Shown piece after piece: positions 12,629 to 23,287 of a DNA stretch of 29,719 nucleotides (position 1 is the stretch's first letter; every line of letters begins with the position of its first letter). Location: positions 1-29,719 of the forward strand of contig CAJPVJ010000267.1 of assembly GCA_905397405.1 (NCBI GenBank), read 5' to 3'. The translations under genes and the position numbers were made by a program. This DNA is from Oppiella nova (taxonomy: Eukaryota; Arthropoda; Arachnida; Sarcoptiformes; Oppiidae). A model generated the notes under the pieces. The model did no database searches. It was given only the letters and a program-made list of their open reading frames with translations, and was not told the DNA's origin.

Positions 12629-14434
12629 GTTTGTCATTAATAGATAGCATTTGAGGGCTATTTAGTAAAATTGGAAACACATATACATTTTTATATTTAA
12701 CCCATACATCTAATTATGGCGGATGATTAAGCACCGGGCAATTACCGGCAATAATACCTCACACACATATTTAACAAGCAAATCATTTGATGAAAAACAT
12801 AACATTAAGAATAATAAGCATAAATATACATTAATATTTTAATAATTTTTATTCTGAATATAATCATCATTTATTTGTATGTAATTTATTTCTAATGTCT
12901 TTTACGAAACAAATAATATATTTTATTTTAGTCGTATAAAAATTATAAAATTAAAACATTTCATATTTAGGACTGTTTATCAATTAAAAAATACTGTACA
13001 AAATGGATTTAACATAGACACAAATGCTTAAATTTTAATTTTTCAATATAAAATGTATATCAATTATTGAATACTAGTATAAATTTACTTGTACTAAAAA
13101 TAAAACTATAACTTTATTAATAGTTTATAAATTACATCCGATTATGATTTCATAAAAGCGAGTTATTATATTGAAGTGGAGTTTGAGAAACGATTATATC
13201 GTAAATTGTCCTCAATTTTAAATCCACTCATTTATATATATAACTAAAATATGCAATATATCACTCATTACTGATTATAATTCATATTTCGTAATCTTAA
13301 TAACATTATTCAACTTTCTAAATGCATAATTAATGTATAATAATATCAAAATTAATAATAACAACCAGGACAGCGTATAATCCGATACATACATAAGTGA
13401 AATACATTTCCTATCAAATAGTGTATTTATGATGCTTTTTTAAATTTTTAAAAACTTTTATCAGTGCATAGAAACATCACTTTTATAAAATAAAATTTTA
13501 ATTAACCATAATTTAGATAATTTGTGCACATTAAGATATTAAACAAAAATATTAATTATGAATTTACAGATTTATTAAATGTATGCCATTTTTAGAAGAT
13601 AAAATATTTGTAAAAATAATTACTGGGTGACATTAGTCGCATTTCATGGGATTTTAAAATTTATCGTATAAAACAATTTGTCTCTCCATTTAATAAACAA
13701 TAAATTAAATTCACAATTAAATAAAAAATTGTTGAAAAATAAGACCATTTGAATCGTCATTATTATTCAAAACCGCAAATCAAAAGGCAATCCCTTTTTT
13801 GCTGGTAATTCAATGTAGACTAAAATGGATATTAATTTGGATATTAATATTGTAATATATAGCCCCTTTAAATGTTTCAAATTATATATTGCTTTATATA
13901 TTAATATAAATGTGAGATTAAAAGGGGATTGGGATGTGAATCTAAATATCTCAACACATATTATAGTACACTGTAAATACATTTGTATAAAAAAAGTTTA
14001 TCGCAAATTCAATCAAATTAATGGCACTTAAAATATTGTAATTCTTGTTTTGATTTTTATACTAATAATTGATTTGTTATATTAGTTACCAAAATATGTA
14101 TTCAATTGTGTGATAGAGATCACTAATTATATAGTACTTAAAAGTGTATTAAAATTTTCAAAGGGTTCATAGCATTATAGTATTAATGTTATGCCAAACA
14201 TTAAATTATCGTTTAATTTTAAAATAAGCATTAATGCAGCACAAAATATAAATATGATTTAAAATTTAAAAACTAAAAATAATATTTCATGCAAGTGATG
14301 AAAACTTCTATACAATTAGCGGTCGTTTTCGGATTATATTATATAAGCAGACAATCGATAACCAAAATTAAAGGGGTTTTGGCATAAAATACATAATTTT
14401 TGAGTAAATTAAAGAAAATTTGGTCATAGGTGGC

Positions 14435-14662
14435 CAGAGGTAGGAACATACTAAAAATTAAGTATAACTAAATAGTAAATATATAAAAACTTAATTACAT
14501 TTGATTTAAAATTAAAATTCAAAAATAAACTTTTTTAAAATAATTGTACGCTAAATACTGTATAATAAAGTCCTAATGTCAATATAAGGAATTGAAAAGT
14601 TTAAAACCCTCACATTTGTAGCTAGAATTTCAGACTTAACATGGCATACATGCCCACCTCTA
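14435..14662. mobile_element. Weak candidate for a degraded hAT-like MITE
   Basis: The left end reads CAGAGGTAGGAACATAC. The reverse complement of the right end reads TAGAGGTGGGCATGTATG. Over 29 bp I count 18 matches, which resembles the CAGAGGTGGG-type termini common in hAT elements. No matching 8-bp target-site duplication is visible (left flank TAGGTGGC, right flank CATATATG) and the interior codes for nothing. It may be a decayed element or coincidence. Confidence 0.2.
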
Positions 14663-16144
14663 CATATATGATATAAAGTTTGTATTTTAATTTCTTGAAT
14701 TAATATATAGTTTAATAAAAATGTTAATTGCTTTTTGTTTAGGTTCACATTAAAAAATACTATGCTAGAAATTGTAATATTTTCAATTTTATCAGACAAA
14801 ACAGATTTTTATCAACATTTCCCTCACCAGACAGACCCCGAAAATCCAGACATTGAATTTGTGTACAAAATAAATCATAACATGGTATGATATATAACGT
14901 GTAACCCCTTTACCATAAATCAGTAATATTTATGAATCAAACAGTATTTTCATGAAATTAAATTACTATAAAATTTATTATTATTATAAATTGTTTCCTA
15001 AATTATATCTCAAAAGGATTTATTTAATATACTGAAATAATATCAGTTTTATAGTTTGAGTCAGTATTTTGAGTTAAAATGATACATGAATATAAAAAAT
15101 CCTTTAAATAATTAGTTCATTTCAATTGATTTGTTCATTGTTTAATATTTGTTTAACGAGTAAATTATCAAAATAACTTTTATGTTATAAATTTACTATC
15201 AAATTTATTCTATATATACTTGTCAAGAGTACAATTGTTACATTAGTTTAATAATATATTGGTATTCTATATAACAATTGTTTTTAAATTAAAATAATAT
15301 TTGAAACTGACTTTCAAGCAGATGGATATTAATGATAACTTATATGTATAATTAGATAAGAGTTAGAATAACACTTTATAAACTCTAATCTATAGTCACT
15401 TTGTGTACGGTATAAGTTAATCACGAATTATGAGCAAAAATATACACTTACATAACAAATATGTATTAACTTTTTGTTTTCCTATTTTAAATCTAATTTC
15501 CATATACTAGTCGTTAGTGTTGTTAAGAATTGTTTATATTTAAAAAATAAAAAATACTGAAAACTTATAATTCATATTTAAAAATACAAACTTCGCATAA
15601 GATATTCACACGTTTTTCAAATTAAATCAATAATTATATATGAGATTAGTTGTTGCTTTTGCTAATGTTTTTGGCACCAAAATTATATGTTTATTACATT
15701 ATATAAGTTATGATAATTTTTACATCAAAAATAATCATTTAATAAACACTGCAGCTTCTGAATGAATATTTAATTTTATGATAAACCCCACCCCCACTGC
15801 ACACAATCACCGTACCTACCATTAATTACATGAACATTTTTTTAATCCAAAAAACAAAAATTAAAACAAAAAGCAAATCAAACTCGCATTTACATTTAGC
15901 GCCAAAGTCATGCAAAACAAACCGTTATTTAAAATTCATAAATCATTTAACTATACATTAAATAAGAAATAAATATTTAAATCATAATATTTTTACTTCC
16001 CTTTGAATAAAATTTAAAAAATTGCAACCATTTTTACATAACGTATTAATTTAATTACAAGTTGATAATTATTTTAAATTACAAAACAATGTAAAAAATA
16101 TAGCCCTATACGACAAAAGTGTCCAGCAACTAGGGGGGAAATTA

Positions 16145-17294
16145 TTATTTCTGATACACGCGCAGGTAGTCAATCTCCATGGTAGGCTTCTCCCACTTCT
16201 TGGCCTCATCGACGGTTACCGGAGGTCCGTACTTATCAGCGGGGAAAAAGCTGCCTGATACCGCAATGTTGATCACAAAGAAAAAGGGTCTGTCAAATGG
16301 CTGCCCATTGGCGGTGTATGGGTTGACTCCCTTGCCCGACCACATGGACTTGTTTATATTCTCGGTGTGGTATACCTTGCCGTCCAGAGACCATCGCATC
16401 TCAGTCTTCTCCCACTCGAAGGTAAACGTATGGAAGTCGCGGCTGAAGTCAATGCCGGCGAACTCCTTCTCGCCCGACCCGCTGTACTGGTTGTTAGGCC
16501 ACGTGCCTCCGTAGTGGATACTGCCCTGAATCACGTTGTTCTGAGTGCCCCTGTTCTCCATCAGGTCTATCTCACCCGACGCAGCCCTTTAGGGAACGGC
16601 GTTCATGTTATTGTCAATATAGTGTTGGAGAGTATTATTACTTTACTAGTATACTAAACGTATATTCAGAATGAGCTAGTACAGTATATCCAGACTTATA
16701 ACAATTATCAAACATGGAATTGTTCGACATGTATCATAAATCTTAAATTATATGAACTTGGTATATTTTAAATATCTATTTTGTATAGATGTGAAGCCAA
16801 GCTTATGCCTGTGCTCTACATACCAGATCCCGTAGTAGCTGTTCTGAGGCATCATCCAGATGGCCGGCCACAACTGTTTGCCTTTCGGGAGTCGAGCTCT
16901 GGCCTCAAACTTGCCGTACGTCCAGGCCTTGGCTGTGATGGCACGGACAGAGGTGAACTGTCGGCCCCCATACCCACTGGGCTCCACATTCACTCGGATC
17001 ACTAGACTTCCATTCTCTTGGTGGCCGTTCTCCGGTCGGTGCGATGTGTAGAACTCCAACTCATTATTACCCCAACCTATGGACATAGCACCGGGAGGGT
17101 ACAGAGTAGTTATCATTTTATATGTTTACTCAATTAAGAGCTACCATACCATCGCCTCCCATCTCGTACTTCCACTCGCAGTCATTCAAAACGCCGGCCC
17201 CATTGAACTCGTCGGCCCATACAAGCTTGTACTCTTGAGCACCGGTACTGCATATATAAGCTGCCGACGCCACCAGTAGTAAAATTAACTTCAT
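16145..17294 (-). CDS. Secreted GH16 endo-beta-1,3-glucanase (three exons, complete)
   Basis: Three minus-strand exons join in frame: 17294-17150, 17076-16824 and 16586-16145 (840 nt, 279 residues plus TAA, with a second TAA directly after). Introns of 73 bp (GTATGG...ATAG) and 237 bp (GTATGT...AAAG) interrupt codons 49 and 133, and the joins restore family-conserved motifs (GGDG/WGNNE and YYGIW/AASGE). Residues 1-19 form a signal peptide (MKLILLLVASAAY..., cleavage likely after A19), so the enzyme is secreted. LVWADEFNG follows at 24-32, WGNNELEFYT at 50-59, GKFEARARLPKGKQLWPAIW at 103-122, the catalytic GEIDLME at 137-143 (nucleophile E138, D140, acid/base E143), and C-terminal MEIDYLRVY at 269-277. 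The extra residue between D140 and E143 is the beta-bulge form typical of laminarinases. There is no CBM39 and no C-terminal extension, so this is a minimal catalytic enzyme and not the inactive beta-glucan-recognition protein type. Likely roles are digestion of fungal or algal glucan or antifungal defence. The exons are far GC-richer than the surroundings. Confidence 0.93.
16587..16823 (-). other. Glucanase intron 2 (237 bp, phase 2)
   Basis: Donor CTG/GTATGT and acceptor CTAAAG/GGCTGC on the minus strand. It splits the Trp133 codon just before the catalytic motif. The interior is AT-rich, in clear contrast to the exons. Confidence 0.9.
17077..17149 (-). other. Glucanase intron 1 (73 bp, phase 1)
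   Basis: Donor G/GTATGG and acceptor CCATAG/GTTGGG on the minus strand. It interrupts the Gly49 codon. Splicing gives the conserved GGDGWGNNE; reading through hits an in-frame TGA shortly after the donor. Confidence 0.9.
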
Positions 17295-19030
17295 GTTTTA
17301 ATATAATTTTTCCAAATCAAATATAATATTATTTATGATGCTCTCAGCTATTATATAATAAACTGAACAGGATACTATGTTGACAAGTAGCCCTGGCAGT
17401 AATCAGTTTACAAAAAAACTTTTATTTTTATCAATTTGTTGCGAAACAATTGTGAACTTTAAGTGTTATATTAAATAATAGTATTGGAAAATAGTCCGTG
17501 CTAAATAAAATATGGTATTTATCTGGCAAATTCAAACCACTTATTAACCATGGTAATTATATTAATCTATTTTATTAAATGTATTATACAAATATATTGA
17601 TAATAAAAATTAAAAATAATATTGATAAATATTTGTAGTCCAAATGCACCAATAATTAGCAAGGATCACTAGTCGTCAACGAAAATTTAACCCAAATTTT
17701 GTAAATAATTAATAAAACGCGATCTTTGGTTAATTGAATATTCATACTTAGGTTTATGATGTCATATATAATGAGCAGGTGTATATTATATAATATTAGT
17801 GTATTTGTTGCAAAAGACAGGGTGCACAATAGCTTTCATTCTTGTAAAATACAAAATTCCTATGAAATATGTAAACATAAATTATAATGTTTGCTAACTC
17901 ATTAGTATAAATTATAAATTAAATCAATGGTATTTTCCGTGCATCACTTTAAATATTGATTTAATTAACAAACTATTTAATATATTATTATGCTACTAAT
18001 AATTAGCTTTTGTTTCCCGATTATGACTATAGACCGAGTCTATTGTCATTACAATCGCTAACTATTTATCTCGTAAAATAATTTTGGCAATCAATCAATA
18101 GCTCTCTTGCGGTCTAATCAATGAATTTTGTTTTCAAATAAATTATATAAATACGATATGCCCTAAATTGATTAATTTTTATTAAAATTTCACCAAGTGC
18201 GTCTAGTACACTCAAGGATATAGTTAAAAATGTGCATCAAGTTCCTGTTTATGTTAAAATTATTGAAATTCTTTGTTATTAATAAGTATTTATCAACAAT
18301 TTTTATAATTATGGAAATAATTAATCTCGAATATTGTGTATTCACATAAGCTAAATTAATTATATTTATAGAAACTAAAATTAGTTTTTATTGTTTAATG
18401 AAACAGCAAATCACAATAATATTGTGAAATACGGTACTTAAGGGTAAAACTAAAAATAAAATGAGTAGCCAAATTGGATACAAATTTTATAATAAATATT
18501 ATGTTAATTATTTCATATTATTTAAGTTAGCATTAATTTTTATGCTTAAATCACGCTTTTTATTATTATTGATCCATAAAAGTTTATTTTTGTTACTTAT
18601 GATACATATGAGAAAACATATTAATATTAATACAATTTTGAGCATCAATACAAATGCCTTTTAAAATAGTTTTATAAACACAAAATATTAATACAAATCT
18701 ATATTTGAAATTGAATTTAATTTAAAAAATGAGATAAATCAAAATATGTATTTATTTCAAATAATTCAATATGGGGTAGCCATGCGTTTATAACAAATAC
18801 ATTGTATATACAGTATCTGTATAATAAACATTAGCAATGGATATCCCTATTAACTTATTTTGCATACATATTGAAAGTGAGCCCTAACTATATTACTGGT
18901 AATAATAAAGTGATTTCGAAAATAAAAACCTGATTATCAGTATTTAGATTATAAGTTCAGTAGTGATATTCACGTTATAATATATATTATAACTTATATG
19001 AGATTCCTTACGAGAGTTTAAATTATATTT
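17295..19030. other. AT-rich DNA upstream of the glucanase gene
   Basis: Nothing coding is recognised; the 67-codon plus-strand frame at 18461-18664 is low-complexity Ile/Leu/Lys/Asn translation of AT-rich DNA. The glucanase promoter should lie in the first few hundred bases. On the minus strand a TTATATAATA string is present about 60 bases upstream of the ATG, with a TTCAGTT string just beyond it. Neither is distinctive enough to call as a promoter. Confidence 0.5.
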
Positions 19031-19106
19031 TTTAGGGACAATGACCACAGACTGGAACTGGAGATGAACTGTTCGCTAAGTCATCCATAGCCTCCGGGCG
19101 CCGCAT
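19031..19106. other. GC-rich island with short protein-like frames on both strands
   Basis: An isolated patch much richer in G+C than its flanks. On the plus strand a TTTTTTAG acceptor (ending at 19035) precedes an open run of 17 codons, DNDHRLELEMNCSLSHP, ending at TAG 19088-19090; it could be a last exon. On the minus strand 19106-19032 encodes a 24-residue frame that starts MRRPEAMDDLAN and ends at TAA. I cannot assign either to a family, and no partner exons are visible nearby. Alternatives are a fragment of a transposed or processed sequence, or a non-coding RNA. Confidence 0.25.
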
Positions 19107-19914
19107 ATTATTAGTATTATTACTATTACTAGTCTTTTCGCAATAATCAATGCATTAATTTCTAACGGTGTGCATAGGTATGTGAGCGCCGGTATTTGAT
19201 TTTTATGAGAGCAATCAGAAGTTATACTATTTTTCTGCCCAAAAATACACTAATTATATATTTATTGCATAGTTCTCAACCGTATTATTAGTATTGAGTT
19301 TTTATAGGATTTGTGCGCTAATTGTGAGCAACAAAATAATATTATATACCTGTACAGTATATACCGTTAGATAAGGTTTAGATATATTTTTAAAAAGCTT
19401 TTTTGTGGCGAAAATATTTTCATAGGATTCACAATCGATAAGTGAATCCTAAAATATTTTTAGCAATTAATTATTAGCATGTGATGTAAGCGCAGGTATA
19501 GTCTCTCACACATACAGCTAACCGCCGAAAGTGTTGCCAACAAATTAATACATAAATAATCTATAAATTTATTATTCATTTCAATTTAATATACTGATTA
19601 TCACTGAAATTAACTATAATTAACAAAATTCCTGTACAATATATTCAATAACTATACACGACTTTTCTATATAGGTATGCAATTAAAATATTCTGGGTTT
19701 AGGCAATAAAATCAATCAATGTATTTGTGAGGGAAACCAATTTTGCTATGAAATAATGTCACATCAGAATACTATATACGCTATACGTATAAGAGTTTGT
19801 GTGAGAAAAATTGCAATTTTATCTCCTAATTCAATCACATTTCAATTTAAATCACTCCTCAAAAATACAATTTACTCTTATTTAAAAAATTAAAATTTCT
19901 AATTAATGTATGGC

Positions 19915-19916
<2 letters not shown>

Positions 19917-19945
<29 letters not shown>
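19917..19945. repeat. (GA)n microsatellite
   Basis: A pure GA tract of about 29 bp. It gives an Arg-Glu run in a chance frame. Confidence 0.97.
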
Positions 19946-19949
<4 letters not shown>

Positions 19950-20314
19950 CAAATTTAATGGAATTTGTCTTAAATCTAGAATAATATTAAATAACATTTT
20001 AGTATTAAAAGGTTATAATAATAGCAATAAAAGATCAATAAACCATTACACGATAAATAAATTCATTATGTGTAAAATATACGTATTATGTTAAATAAAT
20101 TTAAAATATAACTTATATTGTATGTACAAAAAGACAATTGTATAATATAACATAACTAAATTGAAAATTTCGTTTTCACTTATAATTTAATAATTTGTTC
20201 AAACAATAGTTTCAAAAACAAAATATTTAATTTGAATTTACGACATTAAATGAAAGTTAGTACAAAAATAGATATTTCTTAGGAAGAGGGTAAAAAATAA
20301 AAGATTTCATTTGT

Positions 20315-20554
20315 CTGAAGTTGACGTTTTATTTCATCCATTCTCCATACGCTTCTGTAGATAAATAACTGTAATATTTATAATTAAATTCTATTTGAAA
20401 ACTGGTAACCAGTTGTCGGAAGAACAATAGGAATTCTGTTGAAATCTAATAAAAACGATTTTCTTAGAAATCTGTTCAACAAATATTATATGTAGGCATA
20501 CAGTCGATAGCATACCTGTACCGTGCTTACCGTCTTTTTGAACGTCAACTTCAG
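20315..20554. mobile_element. Candidate MITE with 14-bp perfect terminal inverted repeats
   Basis: The left end CTGAAGTTGACGTT (20315-20328) is the exact reverse complement of the right end AACGTCAACTTCAG (20541-20554), bounding a 240-bp element with no coding capacity. The interior is somewhat GC-richer than the surroundings, especially its right half, consistent with an inserted non-autonomous DNA transposon. I could not identify a clear target-site duplication at the borders, so the superfamily is not assigned. An inverted regulatory repeat is an alternative. Confidence 0.45.
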
Positions 20555-21434
20555 GTAATTCTGTTTTCTGTCTTTAAGACAATATAAATAGAATTCTTTA
20601 AACAAAAACAACACTTAAGTATAGTCAGAATTCTAGTGTTATTCCGAGCATTTGGAATTGAATGTCAACGCCAGTTGAATGTCAAGGTAGTTTAGTTTTT
20701 ACGGACTTTTCTACGGATTAATTAATACAATTAATTATCTGAAAGCTTAATTGAGGTGGTATATTTTTAGAGCATTATTTTTCATTTATTATATCATTAT
20801 GAATGACGTCGGAGTATACATTATTTAATACTAAACAGATTAGTGCAAAATTTGGGAGATATACACACGATTTATTTGACGTTTAATGACATGTACATCC
20901 CTGCACATCTCAATTTAGCAGGATTATACCTGTATATCCCCATTATACAAAACTATAAATAAAAAATCTCGTTAATCGTCTTAAACTAATAGACGTTTTG
21001 TCAAAATATATTTATTTTTATATAAAGATTGAGAGATATTCTGTACACTAATTAGTGTTAACTATCAAAAAATTGGGACTAAAAATAAAATACATTATTT
21101 TTGAACTAATTATTAATTCAAAGAAAATCATCTTTCATCAAACTTTTAAAGTTTTTGAAAAAATGAATTTTTTTTGGCTAAATATAAATAAAGCAACATA
21201 CTTTCACATTAGAACAATCGTATTTACAGGTATTATTTTGAATAATCCTAACCAAAACCAAACTTTCCCACAAGTATTAGAGGTTTTAATGTTTTAGACA
21301 TTTAATAAAAATAAAATATAGGAAGTAAATCATGTTTTAAAATTAATCTAGTATTTTATTATTTTAACTTAATGGTTAGTTGTTTTATATTTAGGTTTTA
21401 AATGCATTGGGTTTTATTTCATAAGAGAAGTAAA

Positions 21435-21455
21435 AGAGAGAGAGAGAGAGAGAGA
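21435..21455. repeat. (AG)n microsatellite just 3' of the His-rich gene
   Basis: A pure AG tract of about 21 bp. On the minus strand it is a TC tract starting about 14 nt beyond the AATAAA at 21470-21475, where a pyrimidine- or U-rich downstream element would sit. Confidence 0.95.
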
Positions 21456-21469
21456 ACATAAATAACATT

Positions 21470-21475
21470 TTTATT
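21470..21475 (-). terminator. Poly(A) signal AATAAA of the His-rich gene
   Basis: TTTATT on the plus strand reads AATAAA on the minus strand, about 53 nt after the stop codon of the His-rich gene. It is followed by a TC-rich tract. Position and hexamer fit a short 3' UTR. The hexamer is common by chance in such AT-rich DNA, so this is probable and not certain. Confidence 0.5.
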
Positions 21476-21527
21476 CAATTATTAATTTATATAAAAATAA
21501 AAGAGTTGTTAGTATTCGATGAGACAT

Positions 21528-22532
21528 TCATTTGTGATCATTAATATCCCAACTATAGTGAAACTCTTTATAATAAACATTATTCTTAAACACTTTCTCA
21601 TTAATGGATGGCATCGGCAGGTAATGATCAGCCATAGTAGGTATGGGCACACCATCATCGGTCCTGTGTGTGAAGTGTGCGTCCCATTTGGGCCGGTGGT
21701 CTAACACATGCGAATGATGGGGCACTGGTGTGGCCACAGTAGACATCGGGATGTATGTCTTGAACCACATCTTATTGACGGGTGAGTTGTGGTGTCGTTT
21801 CCATTTGGTACGAGTGGTCACACCCTGTGGCCGATCGCCATCACTGCCCCAATGGTATGAGTTCCCCGATGTATGTCTATTGTGATACCAGCGCTCATTC
21901 TCGTGATGTAGGCTATAATGTCTCCCATTATTATCAGTATTCTTGTTAGTAACTTGGTTAGTTTTGTAGTCATTATCATTTTGTTGAATATTAATATTAT
22001 GGTTATTCTTGTGTTGATTTGAGTGCCAATCGGAATATTCTGGTCCTCTATTGTGGCCAAAGTAGGAGTGCGAGAGTTCAGGTATGCCAGGAATCGCGGC
22101 TATTGGAGGTATGGCAGGTATATCAAACGCATGGCGCCTATAACTCCGTCTATCGCTTTAAAGTTGCAAAAAATAATTTAACATTAATATAGATTTTATA
22201 TTTTATTCACGTCTTTACGGCATTATTTTTAATAATAGTGCTATTGTACTTGGACAACAATCATAGTAGTTACATTATAGCTAGGCACTATTTAGGATAA
22301 AATAATACCTATTTTATTTTATACGGTATAATGTATTAAAAAACCTTTTATTATAATAATTATATTAAACTTCAGTTGGGTAAAATTTTAAATGTTAGTG
22401 AATGTAATTATAATATCAATCATTTATAGTCTTACGAATGGGTTGTAAAAATTGTCTATAAAAATAATAATGAGATTTTTGTGTTGAGAAAATATAAATA
22501 TCTCCTTATTATTGGTAATCATTTTATTTATG

Positions 22533-22563
<31 letters not shown>

Positions 22564-23185
22564 AATACGCTATAATCTAATCTTTCATTAACTAAATATA
22601 GATCCCTTTATGTACTTTTTTCTCACCACTTATACCATTGAAAACTTATTTATTATTATTTATATATAAAAATAACATTCAATTGAAATGATGGATCGAT
22701 TCACTCGTATAATCATATAATAGAAATAAATGGCCAAAACATGTAATTATTTTCCCACTCATTTATCTCCCATTTCAACAAAAATAAAATAAATTTTATT
22801 TACAATAATTAAAGTACCAATACAATCAGGTATATTTATTATAATATTTGATGAGTATATGTCAGTTACTTATATTAAAGTATGTGATTCAAATATTTAA
22901 TCCACACAATATATCACCAAAATGTGTTGTTTATCCTTTTCATAATTAAATTACATATTGTTATATAAACATTATAGTAGTATAATCATAATGTTAACCT
23001 TATATAGCGTGTTATAAGTGTTCATGTAATGTAGTTAGAAAGTAATTTAATTGTAGGTTTTCTATTTGTTATAAATAAATTTTATAATAATTTTGTTCAG
23101 ATATTTGCAATATTAAAGCAATTATTGTTGTTAATATTTACTTCAGTTTATAATAAATTGTTTACTATTTTAAGATTCTACTGTT

Positions 23186-23224
<39 letters not shown>

Positions 23225-23251
23225 TTTTGTTGAAATGGGAGATAAATGAGT

Positions 23252-23287
<36 letters not shown>

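Larger units (their letters stand above)
9906..16144. other. AT-rich non-coding DNA (intergenic, or part of a long intron)
   Basis: No convincing protein-coding gene. It contains three GA/CT tracts (10220, 11231 and 12597, listed separately), a weak terminal-inverted-repeat candidate (14435-14662) and a GC-richer patch near 11906-11995 with an E-box. The two overlapping opposite-strand frames around 13767-14031 arise from near-palindromic AT-rich sequence and look spurious. A minus-strand 82-codon frame at 14551-14799 also has no protein-like features. If the ATPase first-exon hypothesis is right, this stretch is intron. Confidence 0.55.
19107..21434. other. AT-rich non-coding DNA between the glucanase and His-rich genes
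   Basis: No convincing gene. It contains a GA tract (19917-19945) and a MITE-like element (20315-20554), both listed separately. A near-direct repeat of TTGAATGTCAA lies around 20658-20690. An 80-codon frame at 21055-21297 shows only low-complexity AT-rich translation. Confidence 0.55.

Noticed and set aside
13767-14031. Overlapping frames on both strands (71 and 68 codons)
   Set aside because: They come from near-palindromic AT-rich DNA (CCCCTTTAAA with TTAAAAGGGG, repeated GGATATTAAT). It could be a small fold-back element, but neither coding potential nor clear termini are visible.
14815-14890. GC-richer spot with acceptor-like CCCTCACCAG and a short open run (QTDPENPDIEFVYK)
   Set aside because: There is no donor of quality, no partner exons and no family recognition. 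Too weak to call as an exon.
16179-17279. Plus-strand open frames of 63-111 codons overlapping the glucanase exons
   Set aside because: They are antisense shadows of GC-rich GH16 exons. The minus-strand reading gives conserved family motifs and correct splicing.
21519-22060. A 61-codon plus-strand frame and an 80-codon minus-strand frame (21818-22060) within the His-rich exon 2
   Set aside because: They are shadows. The continuous frame from 22155 to 21528 in phase with exon 1 explains the region better.
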